Shown here: positions 1-12,860 of the stretch, piece after piece
Layout of the letters: every line of letters starts with the position of its first letter
Position numbering within the stretch: position 1 is the first letter of the stretch
From: Lophium mytilinum
Lineage: Eukaryota; Ascomycota; Dothideomycetes; Mytilinidiales; Mytilinidiaceae
Length of the DNA stretch: 64,000 nt
Direction: 5' to 3'
NCBI GenBank assembly: GCA_010093605.1
Contig: MU004192.1
Coordinates: forward strand, 1,572,584-1,636,583
Position numbers and translations under genes: made by a program
Notes under the pieces: generated by a model
Seen by the model: only the letters and a program-made list of their open reading frames with translations
Database searches by the model: none
What the model was told of the DNA's origin: nothing

Positions 1-2568
1 AGAACTTAGTTATAGAGAATCTTTAGTATAGAAGGCTTATTATTTTAGTAGCCTCTCTTAGTAAAGCTTAATAGAAACTATTTTAAAATAAAGATAGAGG
101 ATTTAATATTAAATAGGTAAATAATATAGTTCTTTTAGTAATAGTATAAACCTATAAGAAAGAATAACCTATAGAAATAATAAAAATTAATTCTTATTTT
201 AATTATAGAGCTACTAATCTATTTACTAGTACTAAGTTTGCGCACCTAGTAAATTTACCCCTAAAACCCCTTAAGAAAGCTAGAGTTCTTAAACTAGCTA
301 ATAGATTAGCTATTACTTAAAAAGTAATATATAAAGCCCTTCTTAGTATAAATATAAATAGCTACTAGAGCTATTACTAGACTTATATTACTAATCTAGA
401 AGACTATAATATTATTATAGGCCTTAACTAGCTCTAAGAATATAATCTAGCTATTAACTAGAAAGTAGAATAACTAGACTTTATATACTCTTACTATAAG
501 CCCTATAAGAATTGCATATACTACTTTAACTATAACTCTATTACTATATAGGCTAATAGTATGCGCTCTAAAAATATACCTAATAAATATATAAACTATA
601 ACTCTACTAACTAGAGACCTATTAGTATAGATATATATATATATATAGCCTCTATTACTAAGTATAAAAGATAGTAACTTAAATAAATTCCTTATTATAT
701 CCTTAAAACCCTAGAAAATAAAAATAAGAACTTTATTATTACTTATAATAGCTTATAAGTTATTATATTTTAAATAGGTAATAATATTCTACTAAAAGCC
801 TATAAGATCTCTACTAAAGATATTAAAAAATTTATGCGCGTTAAGAAATACCTCTTCTATAAGAAGATAGTTTAATAACTACCTAAATAACTACGCCGCT
901 ATATCTATATTTTTAACTAAGTAGAAGTAAATATACTTCCCCCTTATTAACTAGAAATTAATTATAAAATTAACCTTATTTCTAGCGCTAATAAACTACC
1001 TAAAGCCCGTCTATACACTATATTTAAAGAAGAGCTTAAAGTTATTAAGAAATAGATTAATAATAACTTTAATAAAGGATTTATTTATAAATTATAGTTA
1101 TCTACATCCTCTTCTATACTTCTTATCTAGAAACTAGGTAGTAGAGTCTAATTTTATATTAACTATAGAGCTATTAATATAATAATAATTAAAACTTAAT
1201 ATCTATTACTATTAGTCTAGAAAACCCTCTAAAAGCTTAGTAATACTAAATAGTACTCTAAACTAGATATTATATCTATATTTAATTATATCTAAATATA
1301 TAAGAAAGATAAAGGCCTTATAGCCTTCTCTACTTACTAGAGCTAATATAAATTACTTATTATGCTATTTAGTGTTATAGGGGGGCTAGGCCGCTTCTAA
1401 TTCTATATTAATTAAATACTATATAACTACCTTAATAACTTCTATTCTATCTATATAGATAATATATTAGTTTATATAAATAGTACTAAAGAATAATATA
1501 AGAAGTATATTACTAAAGTTCTTAAATAACTTAATAAAGCCGGCCTTAACTATAATTTCGCTAAGTATAAATTTAATAAAATAGAAATTAAATACCTAGG
1601 CCTTATTATTATAATAGGCGGTGTAAGAATAGACCCTAAGAAAGTCGCCGCTATTATTAACTAGATAATACTAATATGTCTACGTAATATATAGGCGTTT
1701 CTAGAATTTACTAACTTCTATTAATATTTTATATACGCGTTCTTCTATATTATTAGCCTACTTATATCTATAATAAAAACTATAGATAGTAAAAAGACTA
1801 AGCTAAAAGCGTAGTTTACTTAGAATAATAAATGCGACGCCGCTTTCTAAGTACTTAAGACGGCGTTTACTATAGCACCTATTCTTTACTACTTTTAATA
1901 TAGTAAGAAGGTCTATATTAAAACTAATGCTTTAAACTATATTACTACTAGTATTATATTATAAAAAGGTAAAGATAGCTTACTCTATTCTATTACCTTC
2001 TTCTTCTTTAAAATAAACCTCTAGAAATATAATTATAAAATCTATAATAAAGAGTTACTTACTATTATTAAAGCCTTTAAAGAATAGAGGCCTAAATTAG
2101 CTAGCGCTAATTTAGATAATTCTACTAATATACTTATAGATTATTATAATCTAGAATACTTTATATTTATAAAATACCTTAACCGCCGCTAGACCTATTA
2201 GGCCGGTTTCCTTACTAGGTTTAATTTTAAAATTATCTATTAACTAGGTATTTTAGAAAGGAAACTAAATAGCTTTATAAGATATTTATAAGATCTTTCT
2301 ATAGATCTAAATAATTCTTACTATTAATTTTAATACTAAATAGTTCTTAAATCTTATAACCTAGGAGATAGAGTAGTACCTTATTTACTAGATATTCTAA
2401 TAAGCTTACCTAATAATAGCCTAGGCCGCACGCTAAATCTAATTAGGCTAGTGCCTTACTATAAAGAGTTAGACCTATTAATAGCTATAGAGTTACTACT
2501 ATTAAAGATATACTCTTAATTTCTTCTTATATCTATATAACTGCGTAGCTACGCGCGTAATAATAATA

Positions 2569-2623
2569 TTAACTCTAACCTTAACTCTAACTCTAACTCT
2601 AACTTTAACTCTAACTCTAACCC
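2569..2623 (+). repeat. CTAACT-type hexamer microsatellite inside the fossil
   Basis: About nine near-tandem copies of CTAACT/CTAACC/CTTAAC sit inside the retroelement. They look like a simple-sequence expansion within decayed coding sequence. Confidence 0.7.
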
Positions 2624-4816
2624 TTCTTTTATAGTTAAACTACTCTAGATAAATAATAATAACCTCTATATAGACTTTAATTTAATCTATTAGTATATAC
2701 TTACTAAGCTATTTAATAAAGGCTACTTTAGCCTACTATAGAACTTATAAGACCCGCCCTTTAACTCTATACTCTATAAACTTATTACGCTTATATATAA
2801 TAGTAAACGCGCACTTTCTTAATTACTATATAATATAGTTAGTAACCTAAATATCTTAGAATTTAAAGTCTACTATAATTAACTATATTACTATAGCTAA
2901 TTATATATACCTATATATAATAATTTACGCCTTAAGCTTTTATAGCTTATCTATAATACTACTATTAGCGGGCACCTAGGAAAATATAGTATATATAAAC
3001 TTATCTAATATTACTACTTCTAGCTAGGTATATATAATTTAGTTAAGAACTATACTAGCGCCTACTATAGTTATAAATAATTAAAGGCCTTCTATAATAA
3101 GAAATAAGACCTTCTATACTTACTTAATATATTAGAATAGCGTTAAACTAATATTACTATAGACTTTATTATAGAGCTTTCTCTCTATAAGCGTAATAGA
3201 TAAGTCTATACTAAGATTCTTATTATTATCTACTGCGCTAGTAAAGAATATTACTATATTTCTATAAGCGGCACCTCTATCTATAATATTATTAATATAT
3301 TTCTCTATAAAATCTACTATCTCTATAGCCTTCTCTATATTATTATTAGTAATTATAATCTATATTTTATTTTAGATATTTAGAAATAAGTTTATAAGCG
3401 CCTTAGTATCTACTAGAATATTTCTATAGTAGCGTACCCTAAGACTAATAGCTAAACTAAAAATATAAATACTATTATAAAGGCTTATCTTAGGCAATTT
3501 ATTAACTACCGCTAAAATAATTAGGTTAATTATTTACCTATTAGTAAATTTTTAGTAAATAACTAAGTTAATACCTCTACTATAATAATGCTATTTTTTA
3601 TTAATAAGGGTTTTTACCTGCGCTCTAGCCTTAAGCCTCTACCTAGTATTATAAATAATATCTAACCCGCGCCTTAACCTCTATCTATACTAGACCTTAG
3701 TAATAATACTACTATTTACCGCCGGTAGCTTTAAGGTAATAAATATATTAACTAGATAAAAAAGATTCTAAATAAATATAAGGCTATAATAATATAGGTA
3801 TAAACTAAGTAAGTAGACTATATAAACTAATACTATAACTCTCTACTAAAGCTTTAAGTTAATAACTAGATCTAGCTTAACGCCTATAATATAAAGACTA
3901 TATAACTAAATAAGTTACTTAATTATAAGAACCTAGGTCCTTTCTATATTAGTAAGATTATTAATAATAGTTACGCCTTTTAACTTAATTTTATAAATAT
4001 AAGCCTTAAAGAATCTTAAATATATTTTATCTTCTATCTATACCTTCTCTATCTATATAGGTTCTATCTACTACTAGACTAATACTAGCTACTACTATCT
4101 TCTATTTAGGTAATTAATTCTATTACCTCTAAATTAGTTAAATAACACGCAATTACGCGTATTATTAATAGCCGCTAGCGCGGCTGCGGGCTAAAAAAAC
4201 GCCGCTACTTTAAATATAAAGGACTCTATAAAGAATACTCTATACTATAGAAATAGTAACTATAGAGATAGTTTATACCTAAAGCTATAGATCTAATTAG
4301 TAAATTCTATAACCTTAACTCTAATACTAATAGCCCCTATTTAGACTTTAAACTAAATAATAATTAGCGCGCGCGCCTTGCTAATAATAATAACCTTAAT
4401 AATAATAACCTTATTACTAACTAATTATAATTATAATTACTTTATACTAACCTATATTCTTATTTATATATAATTATCTTACTATACCTCTATACTATAA
4501 TTAATAGCCTTATATAGTTTATTGCAACTTTATATATAATAACTATAATAAGATTAGAATTCTTAGCCGCATAAAGTAGGCTAAGCTATTATAATAGAAA
4601 AGCCCTTATAAGTAATACCTTAAGTATACTAGCTTCTTATATATTAGTATATAATTAATAATTAGCTAAACTATACTATATAATTTTACTACCTAACTAG
4701 CCTAATAATCTAATAACTATTTATACTCTTATAATTTAAACCTAGCATAACTTAGATACTCTTTTCTTTTTTCTTTTTTCTTTTATTTTTACTTCTAGTA
4801 TTTTTAAACGGGGGGG

Positions 4817-5470
4817 TAGTATAATAAATTATACTCTATTCTCTAGTTATATATTTATCTATTACTAGCCTTCTATCTCTATACTAGCCTTCTACCTCTA
4901 TATCTATTATATTACCTAGCGCTATCTATATACTAGCCCGCCTAGTATCTATATATCTCTCTTCTCTATATATATAGCTTCTTTCTAGAGGCCTCTCTTT
5001 CTACTTCTTATATAACCTCTTAAATTTAATCTAGTTACCTTATACTACTAAGCTTCTCTATACTATAACTATAATACTTAGAGAAGATAGTATATATAGT
5101 AGATATCTACTCTCTAAATATTTAAGTCCTTTTAAAGTACTATTAGGGCGCTATTTAAAGTAACCTTATAAATTTTATAATAGTATAAGTATTATATTCT
5201 TATATATAATAGGCTTAAAAGCCTTTAAAGGGAATAAAACTATAAGTATTTAAATATAATATAATAAATATTAGATAATATTATAAGAAATATTTTATAA
5301 TATATTTAATACTATATATATATAACTCTATTACTATTAATATAGAATAGAACTTAAGTAATATAATTTCTATCTTTATATCTATCTATCTATTCTTATA
5401 TTAACTCTATACCTTTAATAAACCTTTAGTGTCTAGACTAATTATATAAGTGCGGGAATTCTATATTATT
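4817..5470 (+). repeat. Probable 3' LTR of the gypsy fossil
   Basis: This segment follows the polypurine-like run and carries an AATAAA-type signal near 5418. It ends where base composition returns to normal. Both borders are approximate because the expected TG/CA termini have drifted and no second LTR is in the window to compare with. Confidence 0.5.
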
Positions 5471-5999
5471 GTAATTCCTTAGAATTAGATGCTCTTTTGC
5501 TTGCGTCTAAGCATGGGATATACGCAGAATTAGCTCCTGCATTGCGTTGCTGTACAGATGCTGCTGGCACGGTGTCATTTTAGCATTAGGAAACACGGTA
5601 TAGTGTAGAGGGCGGAGGTTTTGTCTAAACACTAAACCACAGCAAGCGGTTTCTTCTTGTAAACTAGACTAGATAGGACAGCTGCGTAGACTATAACGCG
5701 AGATACTCTAGCAAAATAGGATTAAATTGTAAAGATAATGATATTGATATATCTACTAGTAAATATATTAGTTAGCTCTTAGAAGCTATTACAATAGTAT
5801 GCGACCATAGTAAGTAGTAGTTTTAAGCATTATTGCAAACCTAAAGGGACGAACATTTGTCCTGTCCTGGAAACTTCACTGATATTCATCTTGTATCAAC
5901 TATCCAACGGCATATCCTGCCAAATAAGAACGCCAGTAAATGCTGATGCTGCTATCTAAAATGGTAAAGGAGATATCATGTTATCACTAACCCGCCAAT
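5471..5999. other. Flank between the fossil and HRD3
   Basis: Base composition recovers gradually here. The part near 5700-5860 is still TA-rich, which could reflect RIP leaking out of the repeat or an AT-rich 3' flank. I see no gene. Confidence 0.6.
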
Positions 6000-8707
6000 T
6001 CAATGGCCTACCCCACCGGCAGCCCAATTCAAGAACTCGGGATCATTACGTTGAGGAAACACGCCCTGATCGTTGGGCTGCTCTTGATGTGCGTTGTCGG
6101 CTTGGCCTTGTGCTTGCTGTTGCTGTTCTTGTAGTCTCCTCGCCTCAGCCCTCCGTTGCCTCTGAGCTCGATAATATACAAGAAATGCGAGAGCAGCAGT
6201 AAGAGTGAGAATGATCACGCTTTCAATCAGGTCTGACTCAATGTCCTCGTAATAGTCGTCGTCGCCGCCAGGCATGGGGTCGTTACTGGCGTCGTAGTCG
6301 TCACGCTCCATAGTATCCCAGCCAGCGCCCTCCGCTTCGAGAAAATTGCTGATGAATTCTGAAAGAGACCACTCCTTCTTTGGAACTATGGAATCTTGTA
6401 AGAGGACGCAAGAATCAGAATCAGGCGCTTATATTGACTTACCTGGCTCATCTTGGATAGAATTGACACGCCCATTCGTGATTGTGTTCCACCAGCTTCG
6501 CAATCGCAGTTTGTAGAGTGATAGGAGCACGGGAAGATATGCCTCCTTCGGGTTCGTTTCAAGAGCTTGGTCATAAAACCTTTTTGCCAGATGAAAGTCC
6601 TGTTCGATTCCAATACCATTTTCGTGCATCCAGCCTAGGTTCCACATGGCCTGCGCACTTTGGAGCGTCTCAGCTGCCGCTAAATAGCAAGCGGCAGCCT
6701 TTTCTTGATCCAGAGAAGTTCCCATCCCTTCGAGGTAATAGTCTCCCATCTTGACCATAGAATCAATATTCTGCTGCTTCGCAGACCGGGTCCAGTAGAT
6801 CAGGGCAAGTGCAGCATCGCTGACTAGGGACGCCTTCCGTCGGATGAATGGAATGAAAGACGCGAATTGTATCGTGAATTTCGGTTTCGACTGGTCGAGG
6901 AGGTAAGCGACGTTGGCCTGGCCCGTTTCGAAGCCTTGCTCAGCTGCCATCATGTAATCCACTAGAGCAGTCTCTAGTAGTCCGTCCTCATACGCTTCAT
7001 TTGCCTCCTGAAAAGAGGAAAGAATGATCTCGGCCTTTTCTGCAACGATCTTGTAGTACGCTGCCGCAACGCCACAAGACTTCTCACGTTCAACCCCTTG
7101 GTGACTGAGTTCGGCTAGGTAGTAGAACGCCTCGATGTGGCCATTCCGCGCTGCGAGATCAAAGTACTTGATTGCTACAGGAACGTCACCCTGGTCGAGA
7201 AACAGAGCACCGAGCCTGACTTGTGCTACCGCAAGATCTTGATCAGCAGCAGCAGCAAAGTAGTCTGCCGCCTTGACAGGATCCTTGGAAACTCCGAGGC
7301 CATTAAGGTACATCAACCCCATGGAATACTGTGACAACGAATCGCCATTTGAGATTCCGCGTTTGAACCATGTCTGGGCGATGGAAAAACTTTGATCGAT
7401 GCCTTCGCCGCGAAGGAACATCCGGCCGAGATAGCCGGCAGCTTTGGAAGCAAGCTTTTCGGTGTGGCCCGGGACATCGCTTTTCGTTCTCCCGTCTCTT
7501 GTCCAGTACATTCGAGCTAGTTCTAAGAAGCGCTTCTTGGCCTGGCCGAAGTCCCGTTTGAAAGCTCTGGAGCCATCGTAGTGAAGTCGTGCAAGGTTGT
7601 AAGTGGCCTTGGGGTCTCCCTTCCTAGCCATCAAATCCAGATACTCGAGAACATCGTCAACAGAGGCGTGAACGTCGGAACTTGGCCCCCCTGATTTGGC
7701 GTACTGACCGGAGCTGCTGACGCTGGCTCCTTCGCCATATACCCCGCCTACATCGTCTGCAATTCGGTAGGATTCTTTGATCATGGAAAAGCCACCTGGA
7801 GGGCCAGATTTCATATGTGCAATTGCTTTATCTGCGACCTTCTTATAATGGAAGACAGCCTCCTCGCAATTTCTAGGGGTCGCGATTCCAATATAGTGGC
7901 GGTATGCTACGGTCATCTCCGACCGGATGTCTCCTGATTCTGCTGCTAGGGTATGGTATAGCAATGCTTTAGCTTGGTCCTGCTTCACGGCACCACCTAT
8001 GCCAGTCGCATACATGAAGCCGACCATGTTCTGTGCCGAAGAATTGCCATTCAGCGTAGCGAGCTTGTGATATCGTTGGAAAGCCTCCGAGTAGTTTCGC
8101 GGATGCGTAAAGTTGCCATAGAAGTTCATCTCCGCTAGTAGGAAAAGGGCGTCCGGGTTTTGCTCCGCTGCTGCTTCCTCGAGGAGCGTGACGGCCTGCG
8201 CCAGAGGCTGACCTAGTCTCTTGCCCTGCGGTTTCGACGTGACAAGATCCGGCTGTGGGGGACTATTCATGAAGAGGAGGAAAAAGAGCTCCTTGGCATA
8301 GTAGGTGGTAGTCCCAAGTATTCCTGCGGGCCTGCTGAGCCGCGACATTCGGCTGGTAGAGGAGCGGATCTTGCGCAGGATGGAAGTGGCCTCTTCGACA
8401 GCATGGGCAGCAACGGCACCTGAGTGGAGTTGAGCATCTTGACCATCTGAGAATGAGGGTGTTTGCGGACCTCGAACTTCATCATGATGCTGTGGTTTTC
8501 CCCAATGGTGTGATGACGACACACGCTGTCCCAGTGGTTGCTGTTTGGCGTGCGCTTGGTCGTGTAATCGGTATTGGGCAGACGTAAGGGCAAGGTATAG
8601 GAAGAGGGCGACTGGGTGGAACAGGTTGTTAGATATGAGTAGCTGTAGACACGCGGAGAGCACATACAGAGGAGGAGCGGCACGCGCCGCGGCGATTGGA
8701 GCTTCAT
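6000..8707 (-). CDS. hrd3: HRD3/SEL1L-type ERAD ubiquitin ligase adaptor
   Basis: This is the luminal substrate-recruiting partner of the Hrd1 ubiquitin ligase in the ER membrane. Three exons are inferred: 8707-8668, 8611-6443 and 6394-6000 (6385 is an equally in-frame acceptor). They sum to 868 codons. The first exon encodes a signal peptide starting MKLQSPRRVPLLL and is joined by a 56-bp GTATGT intron with a CTAAC branch point, which places the start in another frame than the long central ORF. The middle holds many Sel1/TPR-like repeats, for example AQNMVGFMYATGIGG and AMWNLGWMHENGIG. The last exon has a single membrane span near residues 792-812 and a short basic, Gln-rich tail. Length and order (signal, Sel1 repeats, C-terminal anchor) match fungal Hrd3. 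It is divergent from the MFS gene. Confidence 0.92.
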
Positions 8708-9341
8708 AACGGCTTGCGCTCGTCGATGCAGCCAGCGATGGGGGGAGCAATCATCCCGAGACTGCGCGAAGGATAGGCCTGGAAGCTGAGGACAGATGTC
8801 GCGGCCCTGATGAATGCGACAAGAGCGTTGTGGCGGGTCGAAGAAGCCACTTTGTTCACTCGGCAAACCGCAGGTGAGCTCCCAGCATCCTTGCCCGCCG
8901 CTGTCACGTTACTCCTACTCTCTATAGGCATATAACTCGAAGAGCATAGTGGTTGTTCTATCGCAGTAGTACCATGCTATGTAACATGCTGCTGGACAGA
9001 TGGTCAGGAAGTCGGAATCGGCGCTGATGGCCTGGGACATTCCCATTCTAATCCCCTTGAGCTCAGCAACATTAAAGCTACCAGTCATGGACCTGTCATC
9101 AAGGCGGCCCTGGATTCGTCCGTTAGAACGCCGCCGCGACTCGCGACAGACGCGAAAGTGGGAGCCTCTGAATCTAGCTCGATTTATAATCATCCACGAC
9201 ACATCCAACCTCTAGGTGACTTTCTTTGACGAATTTGATGTTCTTCTAGTTAGTTGCTCTCCAAGGCGAACTTTCTACGGTATATCTCATTGAAGGATTT
9301 CCTTGTACTGCGTTTCTTCTCTCATCTCCAAATTATCAAGT
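8708..9341. promoter_or_regulatory. Shared divergent promoter of hrd3 and the MFS gene
   Basis: About 630 bp separate the two start codons. Short ORFs here overlap on both strands and have no family resemblance. No clear TATA box or known operator was recognised. Confidence 0.5.
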
Positions 9342-11294
9342 ATGCCGGTACCCTCGGCGTCCACGACAGAACAGTCTCCTTTGCTTTCTCGACGCACGTC
9401 TTTGTCCTCAAATGCATCAAAGTCCGTTGGCGTCCAGTCAAGCGTACATTCGGAGTCCGACGATGGCCCAGAGCCTGTAATATCCGCCCTGAGAGGAACT
9501 GTGGTCATTGCATCTATTGGATTGCTTATTTTCCTGCAAGGTAAGTCCAATTGCGGTGACTTATGCCAGAGGGACCAGGTCTGAAAGGGGAGATTGCGCC
9601 TGTCTAGCAACTCTGTGTGAACTCGTTCATGCAAACATGTCTGACATTCCTAGCGACCAACATCAGTATCCTCACCACCACGCAGTCAGCAATCGCGGCA
9701 GACCTCGATGCGTTCGAACAAGTCAGCTGGCTGACCTCATCGTACTTGATTGCAATGTCGAGCATATCTCCGCTCTCTGGACGGCTCTGTCAACTTTTCT
9801 CTCCTCGAATCTGTATCTTTGTGTCCACTATGATTGTCTGCATAGGATCCATTATTACCTCATTATCATCTTCCCTTGCAGTTTTCCTCGTTGGTCGTGC
9901 TGTTACTGGCGCCGGCGCAGCTGGCATCCTCATTGTGGCGACCATCATCGCTATCCAACTGGCTGGTGACAAACAGCGAGGCCTCTATATTGGCCTCATC
10001 AACTCAGGTATGACGATCGGTGTGTCTCTCGGGGCAGTCATTGCTGGCGCGGTAGAACCTAAATATGGCTGGGTAAGTCAACGCGTTGCGTACTGCGTTC
10101 CATCTACGGAATTGATGAGATTTTGGCTGATCGGTCGTTCAGAAAGTTCTCTTTGGCGTACAAGCGCCCTTGAGCCTCATCGCTGGTATCTGCCTCCTTT
10201 TCGGCATTCCGAAGAAGTTCGTATCTGGCGCGAGAGCTTATACTGACCTGCCCTTGCGAATGAAACTGAAACGGGTTGATTATTTTGGCGCGTTGACTCT
10301 TGTGAGTAAAACTACAACTCTTGATGGAACGCACACTAACACCCTCAAGACGTCGACAATCGTGCTGTTTCTTCTCGGGCTCTCTGGACCCCGTGTCCTT
10401 CCACTACCAATGATTCTTTCAGTCATCATATTTCCATTCTTCGTCATTAACGAAGCCCGCTATGCAGCAGATCCGATCATCCCTATGACAGTGCTTCGAT
10501 CCCGAGGCACTCTCCTTACCTGCTTGGCTACGGTGGGCTTCATGATGGCACGCTGGAGCATCCTGTTTTACACCCCCGTCTACGCCCTAGCGATCCGCGG
10601 TTGGTCACCTGCTGTTGCCGGATCCATCCTCATTCCGACGAACGCTGGGTTCGCCTCTGGTGGGCTTCTAGCAGGCTTGCTGCACATTCGACGAGCGGGA
10701 AGCTTCTATATGCCTAGCCTAGTTACAATGGGTCTCTTCCCCATCACCTTGTTGCTACTCGCGCTATTTAGCATACCAGAGATGCCGACTGCAGCGTACA
10801 TAGTCCTCGTCTTCCTCAATGGGTTTCTCACCGGAGCAGCCCTGAACTATACCCTAGTACATGCTCTACATCTTACATTACCCTCAGTTCACCCTATAGT
10901 TCTCTCTCTCGTTGCCACGTTCCGTGGATTCGCGGGGTCTTTCGGCTCTGCTATTGGCGGGGGACTGTTTACTCGCATTCTGCACTCGGCACTTGCAAAG
11001 GGATTTGCGGATGCAGGACTGAAGCATCGCGAAGGCTTAGTGAGGAGGCTGATGGGCAGCCCTGCCATTGTGAGGGGCTTAGAGGGCGTTGAACAGGAGG
11101 TTGCGATCAGTGCATATGTCGCAGCAGTACGGGCGTTGTTCTTCGCAGCGATGGGGCTGGCATGTTGCATGGTGTTTGTCCAGGCCGGAACTGGATGGAA
11201 GGAGGCAGTGGATCCGAACCGCAACGTCATGGAGAACTACGAAGCAGACGCAGAAGAAGCCGAGGAGGAAGATGCTCTGATTGGGGGTGCTTAG
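9342..11294 (+). CDS. 14-span MFS transporter, VBA/Fnx1-like vacuolar type
   Basis: This is a proton-coupled membrane transporter of the DHA2 group. Four exons are inferred: 9342-9540, 9654-10072, 10143-10301 and 10350-11294 (574 codons including stop, 573 residues). The third intron is only 48 bp, is divisible by three and has a perfect CACTAAC branch point, so an uncorrected ORF would wrongly keep it. The N-terminus contains EQSPLL, which fits the [DE]xxxL[LI] vacuolar sorting signal and is typical of Fnx1/VBA basic amino acid transporters. Motifs include ATNISILTTTQSAIAADL in the first span and GRAVTGAGAAG before the fourth. The tail is acidic. Export of a toxin or drug is the alternative role, since the family is hard to divide by sequence alone. 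Confidence 0.88.
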
Positions 11295-12860
11295 ACACTG
11301 TGTATATTATGTACGATTGAAATTTGTATGATACGAAGTAGCTGCTGCGACCCATTACCTTCTTTTATGCTGCAGACGCAGAGACGCAGGCTCACCTACA
11401 TCCTAGGTTTTGACTCGGGTCCTGGCTTAGAATTAAATAAGCTGTACAGTACGATAGCAACCCTCAATCAGCCAATATCAATGCCGCCAGGAGTCACACT
11501 AAATGCACGCGTTATTGATCCGAAGCTATCTATTTATATTCGGCCGATAACGCTAAACCAAGGTACCCACAATGGGATAGCGTGAACATCACACTCCAGA
11601 CCTCAAGACTTCCTGGCACCATCGCAAAGTAAGTCTTCACACTCCGCTCCCATACCTGTTCTTACATACGGTGTTCTTAGGAGTCCTCTTCGCATGTTTT
11701 CTTGAGGAAGATACACGTTCCCCGAGACCTGTTATAGCATCTCACGAGGCTATTCTGAACTACGATGCGACAACGACTGCCTCGACAACCGTCGGCGCAT
11801 GGGCGTAGAGCTGGGATGCTTGGTGAATTGGAGATCTGTTGATACATCCACAGACTTTAAAATATATGTGCGAGATGTGTAGTCGCGCTCCGGTCGTTGC
11901 GAGGAGAATCTGGCATAAGTCTCTCCTCCAGGATTAAGCTGTAAAGTAGCCGGTATGATGCAGCTCGGGAACACGAGAACGGGTAGGCAAGGCTAGGTAA
12001 CTTTGACTCTACGCAATGGTAATTACCTTAGGAAGTCATTGGGCCAAACAATCTGGGACCAAAGATGTCGTAGAGCATTGTGAGCTATCCTTCCGGCAAG
12101 CAGGCATAGTAGTGGGACGGAGATTTCTCTTCTTCTCAATAGTTAGGAGAGTATTCTACTGCAGGCTAGAACATCTTGTGACGGGCGACGAGGGCTAGCG
12201 AATCTCGGGATGGTGTATGCATCTACCCGTTGGTAGCGCGTCTGACGGGTAAGATCTTTCTAGGTGCTAGATCTGCTTAACCGGCTCGAGGAGATGTGAC
12301 CTGTCTCGAGATTCGACTACGGGTGGTGTCACGAGAGAAGTGTTCTAGAGCGACAGTGCAGAAGTCTCTTTCATCGTCCGCTGCTCCTGCGCTACCGTCA
12401 CCGGCGGCTCACTTCCATTCGAACCCATATGAAAGATACTTGTTTTGTGTCGAACGCTCAGTGGACTCGTAGGCTATCGCAGCAATTGACTGAAGTGACC
12501 CGGCGGAGTGCCCGTCAGTCATATTGATAGCATGCGGATTCACAGATTACGTTGAAGCACGCGTAGTAGGAGCAGACAAGGGCGCACAGGCGTATGGCGA
12601 GGCACTGAAACACTGTAACTAGCCGTGAAGCGGGTGACGGCATGAAGGTGGCCTGGGCTTGCTGTCTCTGTTTGTTTCTTCTCACTTCCGCCGTCTGCTA
12701 GTTCTTGGCGCGCCTTCTTCTCGGGCTTCGCTTCTTCTGACGTCCTCTCTCCTTCATCTCTTCCTCGCCCCACCCCACCCCATCAACACCGCATCCTCTC
12801 ACTCAATCGTTACTCCTCATCCTCACCGGTCGACGAGGACGTCGACGAACGTAGCCCGCC
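11295..12860. other. Intergenic region
   Basis: No coding sequence is supported in about 1.6 kb. The last 200 bp before the zinc-knuckle gene are pyrimidine-rich (12680-12830), which is common for a highly expressed fungal promoter or 5' leader. Confidence 0.6.

Larger units (their letters stand above)
1..5470 (+). mobile_element. RIP-degraded Ty3/gypsy-type LTR retrotransposon (fossil)
   Basis: This stretch is extremely AT-rich and dominated by TA dinucleotides, with very few CpA or TpG, as expected of repeat-induced point mutation. Remnants resembling reverse transcriptase (about 1.1-1.6 kb), RNase H (about 1.8-2.3 kb) and integrase (about 2.9-3.6 kb) lie in that order, which is the Ty3/gypsy order. 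A purine run near 4806-4816 fits a polypurine tract before the 3' LTR. The window opens inside the element, so its 5' LTR lies outside or is missing. It is thoroughly broken, with stops throughout, and is a non-functional fossil. Its age cannot be dated because RIP can mutate a copy quickly. Family and extent are inferred; the base composition is seen directly. Confidence 0.85.

Noticed and set aside
2569-2623. CTAACT/CTAACC array as an internal telomere
   Set aside because: The unit is mostly CTAACT rather than CCCTAA, is short, and lies inside decayed retroelement sequence.
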